From assembly GCA_031292735.1 (NCBI GenBank), contig JARLGP010000271.1, positions 1-15,596 on the forward strand: a DNA stretch of 15,596 bases. The letters are read 5' to 3'. The notes beneath the pieces were generated by a model, which was not told where the DNA came from, did not search any database, and was given only the letters and a program-made list of their open reading frames with translations. Positions 1 through 7,153 of the stretch are shown here, piece by piece (positions within the stretch are counted from its first letter, which is position 1; each line of letters opens with the position of its first letter). This DNA comes from Holophaga sp. GTDB lineage: Bacteria; Acidobacteriota; Holophagae; Holophagales; Holophagaceae. The position numbers and the translations under genes were made by a program.

Positions 1-144
1 GGCAGCGGGTGATCTCGACGGGGTGCTCGTTCGCCAGTTCCTGGAGACGGGTGTTGGTGACCGAGCCCTCCAGGTGGGCCGTGGCCAGGGCCTGGACTTC
101 CAGTGGGCCGAGGGTTGCGGGGTCGATGCCCAGGCTCTCCGTAA
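1..144 (-). pseudogene. 5'-truncated frame, possible winged-helix end of an AlbA_2-type ATP-binding/regulatory protein (partial)
   Basis: The minus strand from about 144 to the left edge is an open frame with convincing protein-like composition; it includes the stretch LEVQALATAHLEGSVTNTRL. Going upstream in the same frame to about 241 there is no ATG, GTG or TTG codon, and the frame runs straight into the coding sequence of the neighbouring secreted protein. The 5' end therefore looks lost rather than hidden. The run 'alAxAhLEGxVTNxRLQEL...HPVeITR' recalls the C-terminal winged-helix part of COG2865-type ATP-binding regulators. That resemblance is from memory and is weak. The frame may continue beyond the window. 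Confidence 0.35.
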
Positions 145-897
145 TCAGAAACTGACCCCGAATCGGCCAGCCCTGGGTCGGTAATTGAGCGGCAGGTAGA
201 ACCTGGTAGTCAGGGAGAGGCTCGGATTTTCTCGATTGGTGATGCGGATGCGGAGCCAGATACCATGCTGCCTGGCCACAGGCGGTTGATAATGCATGGA
301 ATCCACGCGGGATGCCTCCGGAGTTATCCTCCGGGTCAGGACGCCGATGGGAGGCTGGATTTCCCAGTCGCAGCCGTCGAGTTCTGGGCCATGGATTTCG
401 GCGTTGAAGGTATAGGAGCCGAACAAGGTAAAAAGGCCCGGATCGTCAATCTGCAGCCTGATCGGGGATGGGGCGCCGGATCCCTCCATGATCCAGCGCG
501 GGCCCAACACTTGGCCGATGATTTTGAAAATTTCGCCCGGCAGAACATCGATGATGGCTTCACCGAAGGCGCTGGGGTCCTTGAGGCTGGTGGCTCGCAC
601 CGTAACCCTTGACCAGGCTGGCACCGGATCGGCGGTATAGAGCACCCTGCCGTGGGATGCCGATTGCAAGGCACCCCCGCTGGACCCCATGACCTTCCAG
701 GACCAGCCCGCCTCCGTAACCTTCCCCTTGGTTCGGGCCTTCAGCATGACGGTGCCTCCTTGCGGGATGACTTGGATCCCAGGCACCACGGTTACGGTTG
801 TCTTGGCCTGGGCCCCGCCGGTCGCCCCCAAGGGAAGCAGAAGGCAGAGCCCGATGTTGATCTGGTGCAAGGAGTATCTGGAACTGGGCCAACCCAT
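145..897 (-). CDS. Secreted protein of unknown function with Ig-like beta-sandwich character
   Basis: This 250-residue protein has an N-terminal signal peptide: a hydrophobic core LCLLLPLGATGG (about residues 17-28) followed by an AQA cleavage site near residue 31. The mature part begins TTVTVVPGIQVIPQGGTVML, a 'pro-Gly-Gly' beta-strand pattern common in bacterial Ig-like (Big-type) domains. The rest is rich in beta-prone alternation, with no enzyme motif, no cysteine-rich signature (a single Cys in GCDWEIQ) and no C-terminal anchor. It is probably periplasmic or exported. The start at 897 is supported by a GGAGG ribosome binding site 9 bases upstream. A perfect AT palindrome (911-927) lies just upstream, where a promoter would sit. 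I do not recognise the family. The downstream truncated frame is the only neighbour on that side. Confidence 0.7.
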   Translation of the reverse strand: MGWPSSRYSLHQINIGLCLLLPLGATGGAQAKTTVTVVPGIQVIPQGGTVMLKARTKGKVTEAGWSWKVMGSSGGALQSASHGRVLYTADPVPAWSRVTVRATSLKDPSAFGEAIIDVLPGEIFKIIGQVLGPRWIMEGSGAPSPIRLQIDDPGLFTLFGSYTFNAEIHGPELDGCDWEIQPPIGVLTRRITPEASRVDSMHYQPPVARQHGIWLRIRITNRENPSLSLTTRFYLPLNYRPRAGRFGVSF

Positions 898-910
898 GGC
901 TACAGGCCTC

Positions 911-927
911 CAATAAAAATTTTATTG
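911..927. repeat. AT palindrome in front of the secreted-protein gene
   Basis: CAATAAAA and TTTTATTG flank a single A, forming a perfect 17-base inverted repeat that ends 14 bases before the start codon at 897. The core ATAAAAATTTTAT (913-925) recurs exactly at 10266-10278, upstream of the membrane-protein operon. It may be promoter or operator sequence; no clean -35/-10 pair could be assigned. Confidence 0.5.
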
Positions 928-1046
928 CAAACGGAAGGTAATGAAACTTTTACGGTCATCATTTCCGAACAAATCACAAACAGGAGTGCTTTGCCCTTGG
1001 CATCTGGTTCCCAGCAGTCAGCCCTGGAGGTCCACCTTTTCCGTCG

Positions 1047-1076
1047 CACTGATGGCCCCGTTCGGGCCCATCAGTG
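1047..1076. repeat. Intergenic hairpin, nested inverted repeat
   Basis: CACTGATGG (1047-1055) pairs with CCATCAGTG (1068-1076). Inside that, CCCG pairs with CGGG around a TT loop, leaving only one C/C mismatch. The symmetry is exact about 1061.5. No T-run follows on either strand, so a simple terminator is not the obvious reading. It could be a structured RNA, a REP-like element or a protein-binding site. Confidence 0.6.
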
Positions 1077-1269
1077 AACCGTATCGCCCGATCATGGTTC
1101 TCCTCCCCCATGGACTTCGGCCGCTTCCTGCCGATGTTGGCTGCATCCATTTAGGTTGAGCGATAACCCAAGCCGGGCGCCACGGCAGGATCAAGCGGGG
1201 CGGGGCGGCAGGTCAATTCCCGTTTCCACCATTAAGGCCCTAGCTCAACCCGAGAAAGCCCGATAACGC

Positions 1270-1306
1270 TATAATTATTTATTTTACTATATTTTATAAA
1301 TATAAT
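1270..1306 (+). promoter_or_regulatory. AT block with two TATAAT hexamers, possible desaturase promoter region
   Basis: Thirty-six of 37 bases are A or T, inside an otherwise GC-rich window. TATAAT occurs at 1270-1275 and again at 1301-1306, both on the plus strand facing the desaturase. No good -35 box was found at the right distance, and the leader to the gene would be about 250 bases. The promoter role is therefore inferred. Confidence 0.4.
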
Positions 1307-1554
1307 GTTGGAGAAATAATTCGAGGCTTCGTTGTTACCATTTCGTCCCAGGACGCACACTGAGGATCACGGGCATCCCTTGCCGTGTAAAGACAGCTGG
1401 TAATGCGGGCCCTGCCTCCACCTAGGCCAGATCACTATGGCCGAAAAGACGCTTTTGTAGAACTCGAATCCATTCGGCCTCCGGCCTCGTTGTAACCAGG
1501 GACTGTTTCCAGTCAAGCCCGATTGGCTGTACTGGAATCCGCCCCTCTTCACTC

Positions 1555-1559
1555 AAAGG
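1555..1559 (+). promoter_or_regulatory. Ribosome binding site deciding the desaturase start
   Basis: AAAGG lies 1 base before the ATG at 1561 but 7 bases before the in-frame ATG at 1567. The second ATG is therefore the more likely start. Confidence 0.5.
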
Positions 1560-1566
1560 TATGTCA

Positions 1567-2412
1567 ATGTTATCATCTAAAATATTGGAGCAATTGTCCA
1601 AAAAGCCAAGAACTGGCGAAGCAATGGCCATCCTGCTCATGAACCTAGGCGTTATATCACTGATCCTGATGGTTGATTTCAGCCATTACCATGGCGCTAT
1701 TTGGATCGTCTCAATACTGGTGCTGTCCTCCCGATTCAAGGCCCTGAATAATATAGTTCATGAATGTGCCCATTATTCATTTCACCATAATCCAAATTTC
1801 AACAGATCCATAGGCGGAATAGTCTGTGGCCTGTTGGGGCAAGATTATTCAGTATATAAAGCCGAGCATATGAGTCATCATGGATTTCTCGGCGATTATG
1901 ACCGGGATCTGGACTTCCAAACTATTCGATCCTTTAGTCCTCACCTTCCTCAGCAATTCAATAAAATCCTGAAAAACATCTTAAGTATTAAATTTTTATC
2001 ATCTTATGCGCCAAAACGATTTGGGCGAACCCGGCAATCCCTGCTTGGCAATCTGGCTATTTGGGCCATTATGGTCTATTTGCTGATTCATGGCTTAATG
2101 GTCAACTGGGTCATTTTCCTGGTCGCATACTTCATCGGGTTCCCATTGATGAAATACCTCACTGACCTGGTCGATCATGGCGGGATCTATGCCAATCCAA
2201 TAAAAATCAACCAAACGCGAAACTTCATATTGAAATCGAAACTTATCAAGTGGCTCCTGTTCCCCAGGAATGACTGCTATCACCTGATCCATCACCTGTA
2301 CCCTGCCCTGCCGGTCAAGGTGTTCCAGGAGGCCCACCAAGCGCTTCTGGAGGATCCGTCCTACCGGCAACTGACCCACCATGCCCGGGGCATCCGCTTG
2401 CTGCCAAAGTGA
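1567..2412 (+). CDS. Membrane fatty acid desaturase-family di-iron enzyme
   Basis: An integral-membrane di-iron oxygenase of the fatty acid desaturase superfamily. All three histidine boxes are visible (numbered from Met at 1567): HECAH at 65-69 with further His at 73-74, HMSHH at 101-105 and HLIHH at 239-243, plus a DHGG near 203. Hydrophobic segments lie at about 20-38, 45-56, 162-178 and 180-197. The family uses O2 and electrons to desaturate or hydroxylate acyl chains at the membrane; the substrate cannot be read from sequence. An ATG at 1561 sits directly on AAAGG (1555-1559). The ATG at 1567 has a 7-base spacer to the same box and is preferred, giving 281 residues. The gene is much AT-richer than its neighbours, especially in its first 600 bases, which suggests acquisition by transfer. 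It has no same-strand partner and converges on gdx. Confidence 0.88.
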   Translation: MLSSKILEQLSKKPRTGEAMAILLMNLGVISLILMVDFSHYHGAIWIVSILVLSSRFKALNNIVHECAHYSFHHNPNFNRSIGGIVCGLLGQDYSVYKAEHMSHHGFLGDYDRDLDFQTIRSFSPHLPQQFNKILKNILSIKFLSSYAPKRFGRTRQSLLGNLAIWAIMVYLLIHGLMVNWVIFLVAYFIGFPLMKYLTDLVDHGGIYANPIKINQTRNFILKSKLIKWLLFPRNDCYHLIHHLYPALPVKVFQEAHQALLEDPSYRQLTHHARGIRLLPK

Positions 2413-2424
2413 ACCGGTTGGCAG
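2401..2424 (+). repeat. Short inverted repeat over the desaturase stop codon
   Basis: CTGCCAA (2401-2407) and TTGGCAG (2418-2424) form a perfect 7-bp stem with a 10-base loop that contains the stop codon. No T-run follows. It may be a minor 3' structure or chance. Confidence 0.35.
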
Positions 2425-2455
2425 GCGTTCAGGTGGCTTCATTTCCACCGTAGTC

Positions 2456-2499
2456 GTTTCGGGAAAGGGACTCACTGACACGCGCCCCTTTCCCGAAAC
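2456..2499. terminator. Perfect 14-bp inverted repeat between convergent genes, probable bidirectional terminator
   Basis: GTTTCGGGAAAGGG (2456-2469) is exactly complementary to CCCTTTCCCGAAAC (2486-2499), with a 16-base loop. It lies between the stops of the convergent desaturase (2412) and gdx (2591), which is where a shared terminator is expected. Neither side has a T tract immediately after the stem, so intrinsic termination is uncertain. The length and perfection of the arms would also suit a mobile-element end. Confidence 0.55.
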
Positions 2500-2590
2500 A
2501 CTTCGCCCAGCCCATCGTGGCCATGCTTCGTCCCTGTGGCTGGCACTGTATGGCCATTGGCGCTCGGTATTACGTCCTGTCCTGACGCGT

Positions 2591-2911
2591 TCAACTTACC
2601 AGCTTCAGTCCGACAACACCGACCATGACCAGACCCAGGAAGAAAAGGCGGGTGATTGCCGCGGGTTCGCCGAACAGGAAGATCCCGCCAATGGTGACGC
2701 CCACCGCTCCCAGTCCGGTCCAGACGGCGTAGGCCGTGCCGGCTGGGATGGTGCGCATGGCGAACGAAAGCAAGGCCATGTTGATCGCGGCGAGCAGGCA
2801 GGAGCCGGTGATCAGCCAGGGGTTGGGGTGCTGCTGGATGTATTTCAGCGACAGGGCCCAAACGATCTCAATCAATACCGCAATGGTCAGCAAAATCCAG
2901 CTTTGGGACAT
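2591..2911 (-). CDS. gdx: Small multidrug resistance family guanidinium exporter (Gdx/SugE type)
   Basis: A four-helix inner-membrane proton antiporter of the SMR family. The first helix carries the essential glutamate in the stretch LIEIVWALSLKY. The run GTAYAVWTGLGAVGVTIGG followed by the LFGE turn is the Gdx/SugE subtype signature, and the C-terminal GLKLVS is also typical. Known Gdx proteins export guanidinium, and some relatives export quaternary ammonium compounds. The start is ambiguous: GTG at 2920, ATG at 2917 and ATG at 2911 are in frame. The last has AGGTG 6 bases upstream and gives 106 residues, close to the usual 105, so I chose it. The ACT-domain gene ends only about 28 bases upstream, so the two are probably co-transcribed. 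I saw no ykkC/guanidine riboswitch upstream. Confidence 0.9.
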   Translation of the reverse strand: MSQSWILLTIAVLIEIVWALSLKYIQQHPNPWLITGSCLLAAINMALLSFAMRTIPAGTAYAVWTGLGAVGVTIGGIFLFGEPAAITRLFFLGLVMVGVVGLKLVS

Positions 2912-2938
2912 GGGCATCACCTGGTTCCAGGGTCGGGT

Positions 2939-3370
2939 TCAAGGGACAGGAAGGCTCCGGTCAGGGGCCGGTCCAGCCTGCTGCAGGGCCCGCAGGCTTG
3001 CCAGGGCCGCCTCCGCGGATGCCACCGGCACGAAGAGGTGGTCGTGGTACGCCGCCGCGACCACGTTGCAGCTGATTCCCGCAGCGCCCAGCGCCGCCGC
3101 GACCGCCGCGGTGAGCCCCACGGCGTTGAGATCGGAATGAACCGTGAGGGTGATCCAGGCGGCCCGATACAGGACCTGGAGGCCAACGCGGTCCGCCTCA
3201 TGCTCCTCGGCGATGACCGACCAGCCCTCAGCCTCCCGGAAGGTGGCGATGCAATCGCCCCCCGCCAACTCGGCCAGGGTGGGCACCGAAGCGAAGACGT
3301 ATACCCCATCGTGCAGGTCTGGGCACATGGTTCGGAGCAGGCTTTGGAGATCGGAAACGGGTTGGTCCAT
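2939..3370 (-). CDS. ACT-domain protein of the COG3602 (DUF2241) type
   Basis: A 143-residue cytosolic protein. The N-terminal half, with LHDGVYVFASVPTLAEL and an ATFREAEGWSVI strand, matches my recollection of DUF2241. The C-terminal half, from about residue 68 (WITLTVHSDLNAVGLTAAVA), has the ACT fold order, followed by AGISCNVVAAAYHDHLFVPV. Families of this kind are thought to bind small ligands, probably amino acids, but the function of COG3602 is not established. The ATG at 3370 has only a weak AGG upstream. The gene sits between an APC amino acid permease (78 bases upstream) and gdx (about 28 bases downstream), all on one strand. A role in sensing an amino acid or nitrogen compound is plausible but inferred. 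Confidence 0.85.
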   Translation of the reverse strand: MDQPVSDLQSLLRTMCPDLHDGVYVFASVPTLAELAGGDCIATFREAEGWSVIAEEHEADRVGLQVLYRAAWITLTVHSDLNAVGLTAAVAAALGAAGISCNVVAAAYHDHLFVPVASAEAALASLRALQQAGPAPDRSLPVP

Positions 3371-3448
3371 GGCCTATTATGCGGGCAGTGGACGCCAGGT
3401 TCCCTGCCTGGGCACCAGCGGCCTCGAAGGACCCGGAGTGCCATGGGT

Positions 3449-5026
3449 TCAGGCCGCCTTGCCATCCCGCAGCAAGCTGTTGCGATGGCCATAGAGGAAG
3501 TAGACCACCAGACCCAGGAGCAGCCAGGCAATAAACCGGATCCAGGTGAGCGGGGGCAGTCCCCAGGCCACCCAGACGCAGGAAAGGATCCCCGCCGGAG
3601 CGAGCACCCAGACCCAGGGCATGCGGAACTGCCGAGGCAGTTCCGGCCGGCGCAGGCGCAAGATCATGACGGCGGCGCACACCATGGAGAAGGCGAACAG
3701 GGTGCCGATATTGGTCAGCTCGATGGCCTCATCGATGTTGAGCAAGGCGGCCGGCGCCGCCACCAGCCCCCCGGTGAGGAAGGTGGCGTTGGACGGGGTC
3801 CCGTGGCGCGGGCTCACCTTGCCGAACCATCGCCCCAGGAGCCCATCCCGGCTCATGGCCATGAAGATGCGTGGCTGGCCGATCTGGTACACCAGAAGCG
3901 CAGTGGTGGTGGCGACCACCGCGCCCAGGGAAATGACCCCTGCCAGGCCAAAATACTCATGGTGAACGAAGATGTAGGCGAGGGGATCGGCCTTCCCCGC
4001 CAGGTCCGAGTATTTCATCATTCCGGTCGTCACCAGGGCCACCGCCACATAAAGGACACTGCAGATGGCGAGGGAGAGGAGGATGCCCCGAGGCAGGTCG
4101 CGCCCCGGATCCCGGCACTCCTCGGCGGTCGTGCCGACCGCATCGAAGCCGATGAAGGCGAAGAAGATGATGGCCGCCCCGGCCTGAATGCCCTGAAAGC
4201 CGTGGGGCGCAAAGGGCACCCAGTTGCCGGGATCGACGCACCGGATGCCGATGCCGATCACCACGGCCAGCAGGGCGACCTTGGCCACCACCATCACCGC
4301 GTTGACCCTGGAACTCTCTTTGATGCCCAGGTAGACCAGCCAAGTGACCAGGATCGTAATGACCATGGGCAGGATATTGAAGGTGAGTGGAAAACCACCG
4401 AGGATCGGGGCATCCTTCAATACCTCCCAATGCTGGAAGGTGGCCCCGCCATCCAGCAGGCCGGCTCTGGCCTGGGCCAGGGCGCCGAGTTTCTCCTGGA
4501 GCGCCATGGCGGGCACATCCTCGGCCAGCCGCATGGCTTTGCGCGGGTCCATGGTCAGCCACGCCGGCAGATGCAGGGAGAAGACGTTGGCCAGGAGACT
4601 GCGGGCATAGTCGCCCCAGGAAATGGCCACCGCCACGTTGCTCACCGCATATTCCAGCAGCAGGTCCCAGCCAATGATCCAGGCCATCAGTTCGCCCATG
4701 GTGGCATAGGCGTAGGTGTAGGCGGTCCCAGCCACGGGAATCATGGAAGCCAGTTCCGCATAGGCCAGGGCGGTGAAGCAGCAGCCTAGCGTCACCAGCA
4801 GGATGCTGATCACCAGCGCCGGCCCGGCGGGAAGCCGACCGTCAGCCACACTGCCCGCGGCGGCGGTGCCCAAGGTCGAAAGGATGCCAGCGCCCAGGAT
4901 GGCGCCGATGCCGAACAGGGTCAAATCGGATGTGCCCAAGGTCCGCCGCAGCGAGTGGGCGGGTGCTTCCGCGCTTTCCTTCAAGGCTTCAATGGACTTG
5001 GTGCTAAAAAGGGCCTTGATCCGCAT
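3449..5026 (-). CDS. APC-superfamily amino acid permease (cationic amino acid transporter/YfnA-like)
   Basis: An inner-membrane amino acid/proton transporter of the APC superfamily, 525 residues with about 12 hydrophobic helices. The first helix has the unwound glycine motif in FGIGAILGAGILSTLG. ELASMIPVAGTAYTYAYATM and GELMAWIIGWDLLLEYAVS are characteristic of the CAT/YfnA branch. GFDAVGTTAEECRDPGRDLPRGI is the conserved helix 6 and following loop. A long loop of about 80 residues between helices contains DPRKAMRLAED. A longer frame begins at 5116, but its first 30 residues are not membrane-protein-like. The ATG at 5026 has GGGGA 5 bases upstream and leads into the usual short cytosolic N-terminus. 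The substrate cannot be assigned. The ACT-domain and gdx genes follow on the same strand. Confidence 0.92.
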   Translation of the reverse strand: MRIKALFSTKSIEALKESAEAPAHSLRRTLGTSDLTLFGIGAILGAGILSTLGTAAAGSVADGRLPAGPALVISILLVTLGCCFTALAYAELASMIPVAGTAYTYAYATMGELMAWIIGWDLLLEYAVSNVAVAISWGDYARSLLANVFSLHLPAWLTMDPRKAMRLAEDVPAMALQEKLGALAQARAGLLDGGATFQHWEVLKDAPILGGFPLTFNILPMVITILVTWLVYLGIKESSRVNAVMVVAKVALLAVVIGIGIRCVDPGNWVPFAPHGFQGIQAGAAIIFFAFIGFDAVGTTAEECRDPGRDLPRGILLSLAICSVLYVAVALVTTGMMKYSDLAGKADPLAYIFVHHEYFGLAGVISLGAVVATTTALLVYQIGQPRIFMAMSRDGLLGRWFGKVSPRHGTPSNATFLTGGLVAAPAALLNIDEAIELTNIGTLFAFSMVCAAVMILRLRRPELPRQFRMPWVWVLAPAGILSCVWVAWGLPPLTWIRFIAWLLLGLVVYFLYGHRNSLLRDGKAA

Positions 5027-5145
5027 GCCTGTCCCCTTGGCCAGTCGATTGCCGGCAGCTGACAAGCACCAGGACCTGTCCCTTCCTGTGTGCGTTTCGA
5101 TGCGAAATGGTGTCAAGCTGTCAGGACGCTGATCCCGACGACGAT

Positions 5146-5586
5146 TTAGTGCCTGGACCTTGCCCTGCGCTCGGCGAGCATGACCTCAAGGGTGCCGTCT
5201 TCGATCACTTCGCTGAGTTGGCCCAGAAGTTCCCTGGGGTTGGCGGTGATCATGCAGCCATCGACGAAGGGGCGGATCACCTCGAACAACTCCCTGCGCC
5301 GCTGCAGCGCGAATTCCTCGGCATCCAGGAGCCAGATGGTTTCCCGGCCCGTCGTCTCGACCTGCTGGACCATGCCTTTGCGTTTCAATAACTTGAGTAC
5401 CCCGTATAGCCGGTGGTAGAGCGACCGCGGACTCAGGTGCTCATCCACGCGCCAAAGCTGGTTGACCTCGATCTCCTTTTGCAGGGCCGAGATGGTCGTA
5501 CCCTGGCTGTGCTCCTGCAGCAGTCTGATGACCACCGGCAGGCTATCGGGCAGCCGGTTACTGCGTGCGATGCGAGCCATCTTCAT
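5146..5586 (-). CDS. Small winged-helix-like protein of unknown function, possible regulator
   Basis: A soluble, charged protein of 146 residues. Residues about 10-75 (LPVVIRLLQEHSQGTTISAL through SLYHRLYGVLKLLKRKGMV) have the spacing of a winged helix: a helix pair, a putative recognition helix in the SPRSLYHRLYGVLK segment, then a wing at QQVETTGRETIWLL. The second half is helical with no recognisable motif and ends in basic residues (RRARSRH). The start at 5586 is supported by AGGGG with an 8-base spacer. It lies between the flavoprotein (94 bases upstream) and the permease (119 bases downstream), so it could be a local transcriptional regulator. I do not recognise the family, and DNA binding is inferred only from the predicted fold. 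Confidence 0.65.
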   Translation of the reverse strand: MKMARIARSNRLPDSLPVVIRLLQEHSQGTTISALQKEIEVNQLWRVDEHLSPRSLYHRLYGVLKLLKRKGMVQQVETTGRETIWLLDAEEFALQRRRELFEVIRPFVDGCMITANPRELLGQLSEVIEDGTLEVMLAERRARSRH

Positions 5587-5679
5587 GTTGCCAGCCCCTA
5601 TGCATGAATCATCGAGCCCATGGCGGACCGGCCTGATCTCTCCATCCAGTGCCGGCCGATGGGGGAAAAGTTCGAGCCG

Positions 5680-7122
5680 CTAGAAGAAAACGCCACCTGA
5701 ACCGTGGCATGGACAACTCCAACCGCGCCCGCCCGGGTTCCACCGGACCGGCGCGCCCAGGGTGGGGCAGAAGGCAGACAGTTCATGGACCTCTCCCAGG
5801 TGATCGCGATAGACCGCCTGGCTTTCCAGCCCGCGACGCAGCACCGCCCCGCTGCCGGGAGCCAACCCGCCCTGCCCCAGGAGGCTCCCTGGTTCGAGCC
5901 ATTCCGCGTAGTTCCAGGGAAGATCCCTGGCCTCCGGGGCGAACGCCAGGGCCCCTCCGGCCGGCACCCGAAGGGGATCATGCAGGGCCGCGAGGGGGTT
6001 GGGGCGACCCAGCAGCAGGTCTCTCAGAATCGCGCCCGCGCCGACTTGGCAAGCCATACCGGCGCTCATTCCGCTTGGAGCAATGAGGATGCTGGACCGG
6101 CCCCAGGGGTTGGGCCCGATGAGCGGCGCGCCGCCGGGAGCCTCCATGACCAGGTCGGTCCAGCGGAACCGGACCCCCAGCACCGGAAACCGGGCCCGGG
6201 CCCAGGCCTCCAGGCGTTCCTGGTGCACGGCGGGAGCATGGCCCCGGCCCAGCTTGTGTGCTTCCCCCTCCACGACCAGCAGATCCTGGTGCCGGTTCAA
6301 GGGGCCCTCAAGCCGGGCGTGGGTTCCGAGGCTATCGGCGAAATGAGCCCTGGCCACGGCTCCGCGTGGAACCACGGCGCCAATGCCGTGGGTATGGTAG
6401 GTCCCCAGCCTGGCCTGGATTTCCAGGAGGTCGTCCAGGGGGGTGCGGGCCGCCAGCACAGCCGCGGCAGAGACCACCCCCAGGCCTTGGGTGTGGATCC
6501 GCACGGGCGGCCCAGGGTCGATCCCGCACACCTGGGCCTCGGGCAGGAGGCGTCCGCCGAGCCGTTCAATGGCAAGACCCAGCCCCTTGAGGAAAGGCTG
6601 CATCCGGAACTGCCCCTGGCCGGGAAAGCGCAAACAGGGGCCGGAACCTCCCATCCGCGCCGCCTCCAGCAACTGCACGTCCTGGGCTCCGGCCCTTTCG
6701 GCCAACGCTCGGTGCCAGGCGAGGTATTCGCCCGGTGCTCCGGGTGCACCGAAGAGGAATCCGTCCAAGCGTTCAAACCGGCAGCGGATGTCGGTCTCAG
6801 CGCAAAGGGACGCCAACAGATCGATGCCGGTCCGCTGGCTCAGCAACAACAGGCGGGCCATCTCGGCACCATGTAGGCGGTGGCAGCCGGTCAACCGATG
6901 GTCGATGCCATGGGAGAGCGCGGCCGTGGACCGGACCGGGCACTCCGGGGAGGCCCCGGGATGGCCCAGCACCACGACCGAAGCCCCTTCCTTGACCAGC
7001 AGATAGGCGGTGGTCAAGGCCGCCGCGCCCATCCCGACGATGCATACGTCAGCCTTGATTGTTTCCGGTGGGCCCGGTCTGGCCGGCTGGGTTTCCGGCA
7101 GGTTGGTCAGGGAAGTGGACAT
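5680..7122 (-). CDS. DAO-family FAD oxidoreductase with degenerate, truncated Rieske domain
   Basis: A 480-residue protein with the architecture of the 'FAD-dependent oxidoreductase plus C-terminal Rieske' family. The Rossmann segment is ADVCIVGMGAAALTTAYLL (residues 24-42), where the third glycine of GxGxxG is Ala35. The strand end VVVLG lacks the usual acidic residue that binds the FAD ribose. The middle follows the family (DGFLFG, LRFPGQGQFRMQPFLKGL, RFRWTDLVMEAPGGAPLIG, LLLGRPNPLAALHDP). The Rieske tail has C452-P-T454 where CxH is expected, then intact C470-P-C-H473, and stops seven residues later. One cluster His and one disulfide Cys partner (A457) are therefore missing. The gene starts 31 bases after the metallopeptidase ends, so they are probably one transcript. 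FAD binding and electron transfer may be impaired or altered; the substrate is unknown. Confidence 0.82.
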   Translation of the reverse strand: MSTSLTNLPETQPARPGPPETIKADVCIVGMGAAALTTAYLLVKEGASVVVLGHPGASPECPVRSTAALSHGIDHRLTGCHRLHGAEMARLLLLSQRTGIDLLASLCAETDIRCRFERLDGFLFGAPGAPGEYLAWHRALAERAGAQDVQLLEAARMGGSGPCLRFPGQGQFRMQPFLKGLGLAIERLGGRLLPEAQVCGIDPGPPVRIHTQGLGVVSAAAVLAARTPLDDLLEIQARLGTYHTHGIGAVVPRGAVARAHFADSLGTHARLEGPLNRHQDLLVVEGEAHKLGRGHAPAVHQERLEAWARARFPVLGVRFRWTDLVMEAPGGAPLIGPNPWGRSSILIAPSGMSAGMACQVGAGAILRDLLLGRPNPLAALHDPLRVPAGGALAFAPEARDLPWNYAEWLEPGSLLGQGGLAPGSGAVLRRGLESQAVYRDHLGEVHELSAFCPTLGAPVRWNPGGRGWSCPCHGSGGVFF

Positions 7123-7153
7123 GGTGGACCGCTTTCTTGGCAGGCTGAAACCT

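Larger units (their letters stand above)
898..1560. other. Gene-free region of about 660 bases between divergent genes
   Basis: No frame here looks like a protein in composition or start signal. The stretch contains the AT palindrome at 911-927, a near-perfect 30-base hairpin at 1047-1076, and a 37-base AT block at 1270-1306 with promoter-like hexamers. The part from 1310 to 1550 is of mixed composition, and I see no RNA gene or repeat in it. Confidence 0.6.

Noticed and set aside
2381..4789. Very long plus-strand open frame of about 800 codons
   Set aside because: It lies antisense to gdx, the ACT-domain gene and the permease, is low in hydrophobic residues and full of Gly/Arg/His/Asp, as expected of a GC-rich antisense frame.
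5027..5145. Guanidine (ykkC) riboswitch or other leader before the permease, given gdx downstream
   Set aside because: No recognisable ykkC, mini-ykkC or guanidine-III core elements were found. A TTGACA is present on the minus strand but has no matching -10 box.
5704..6876. Plus-strand open frame of 390 codons
   Set aside because: Antisense shadow of the flavoprotein gene, whose conserved motifs are on the minus strand.
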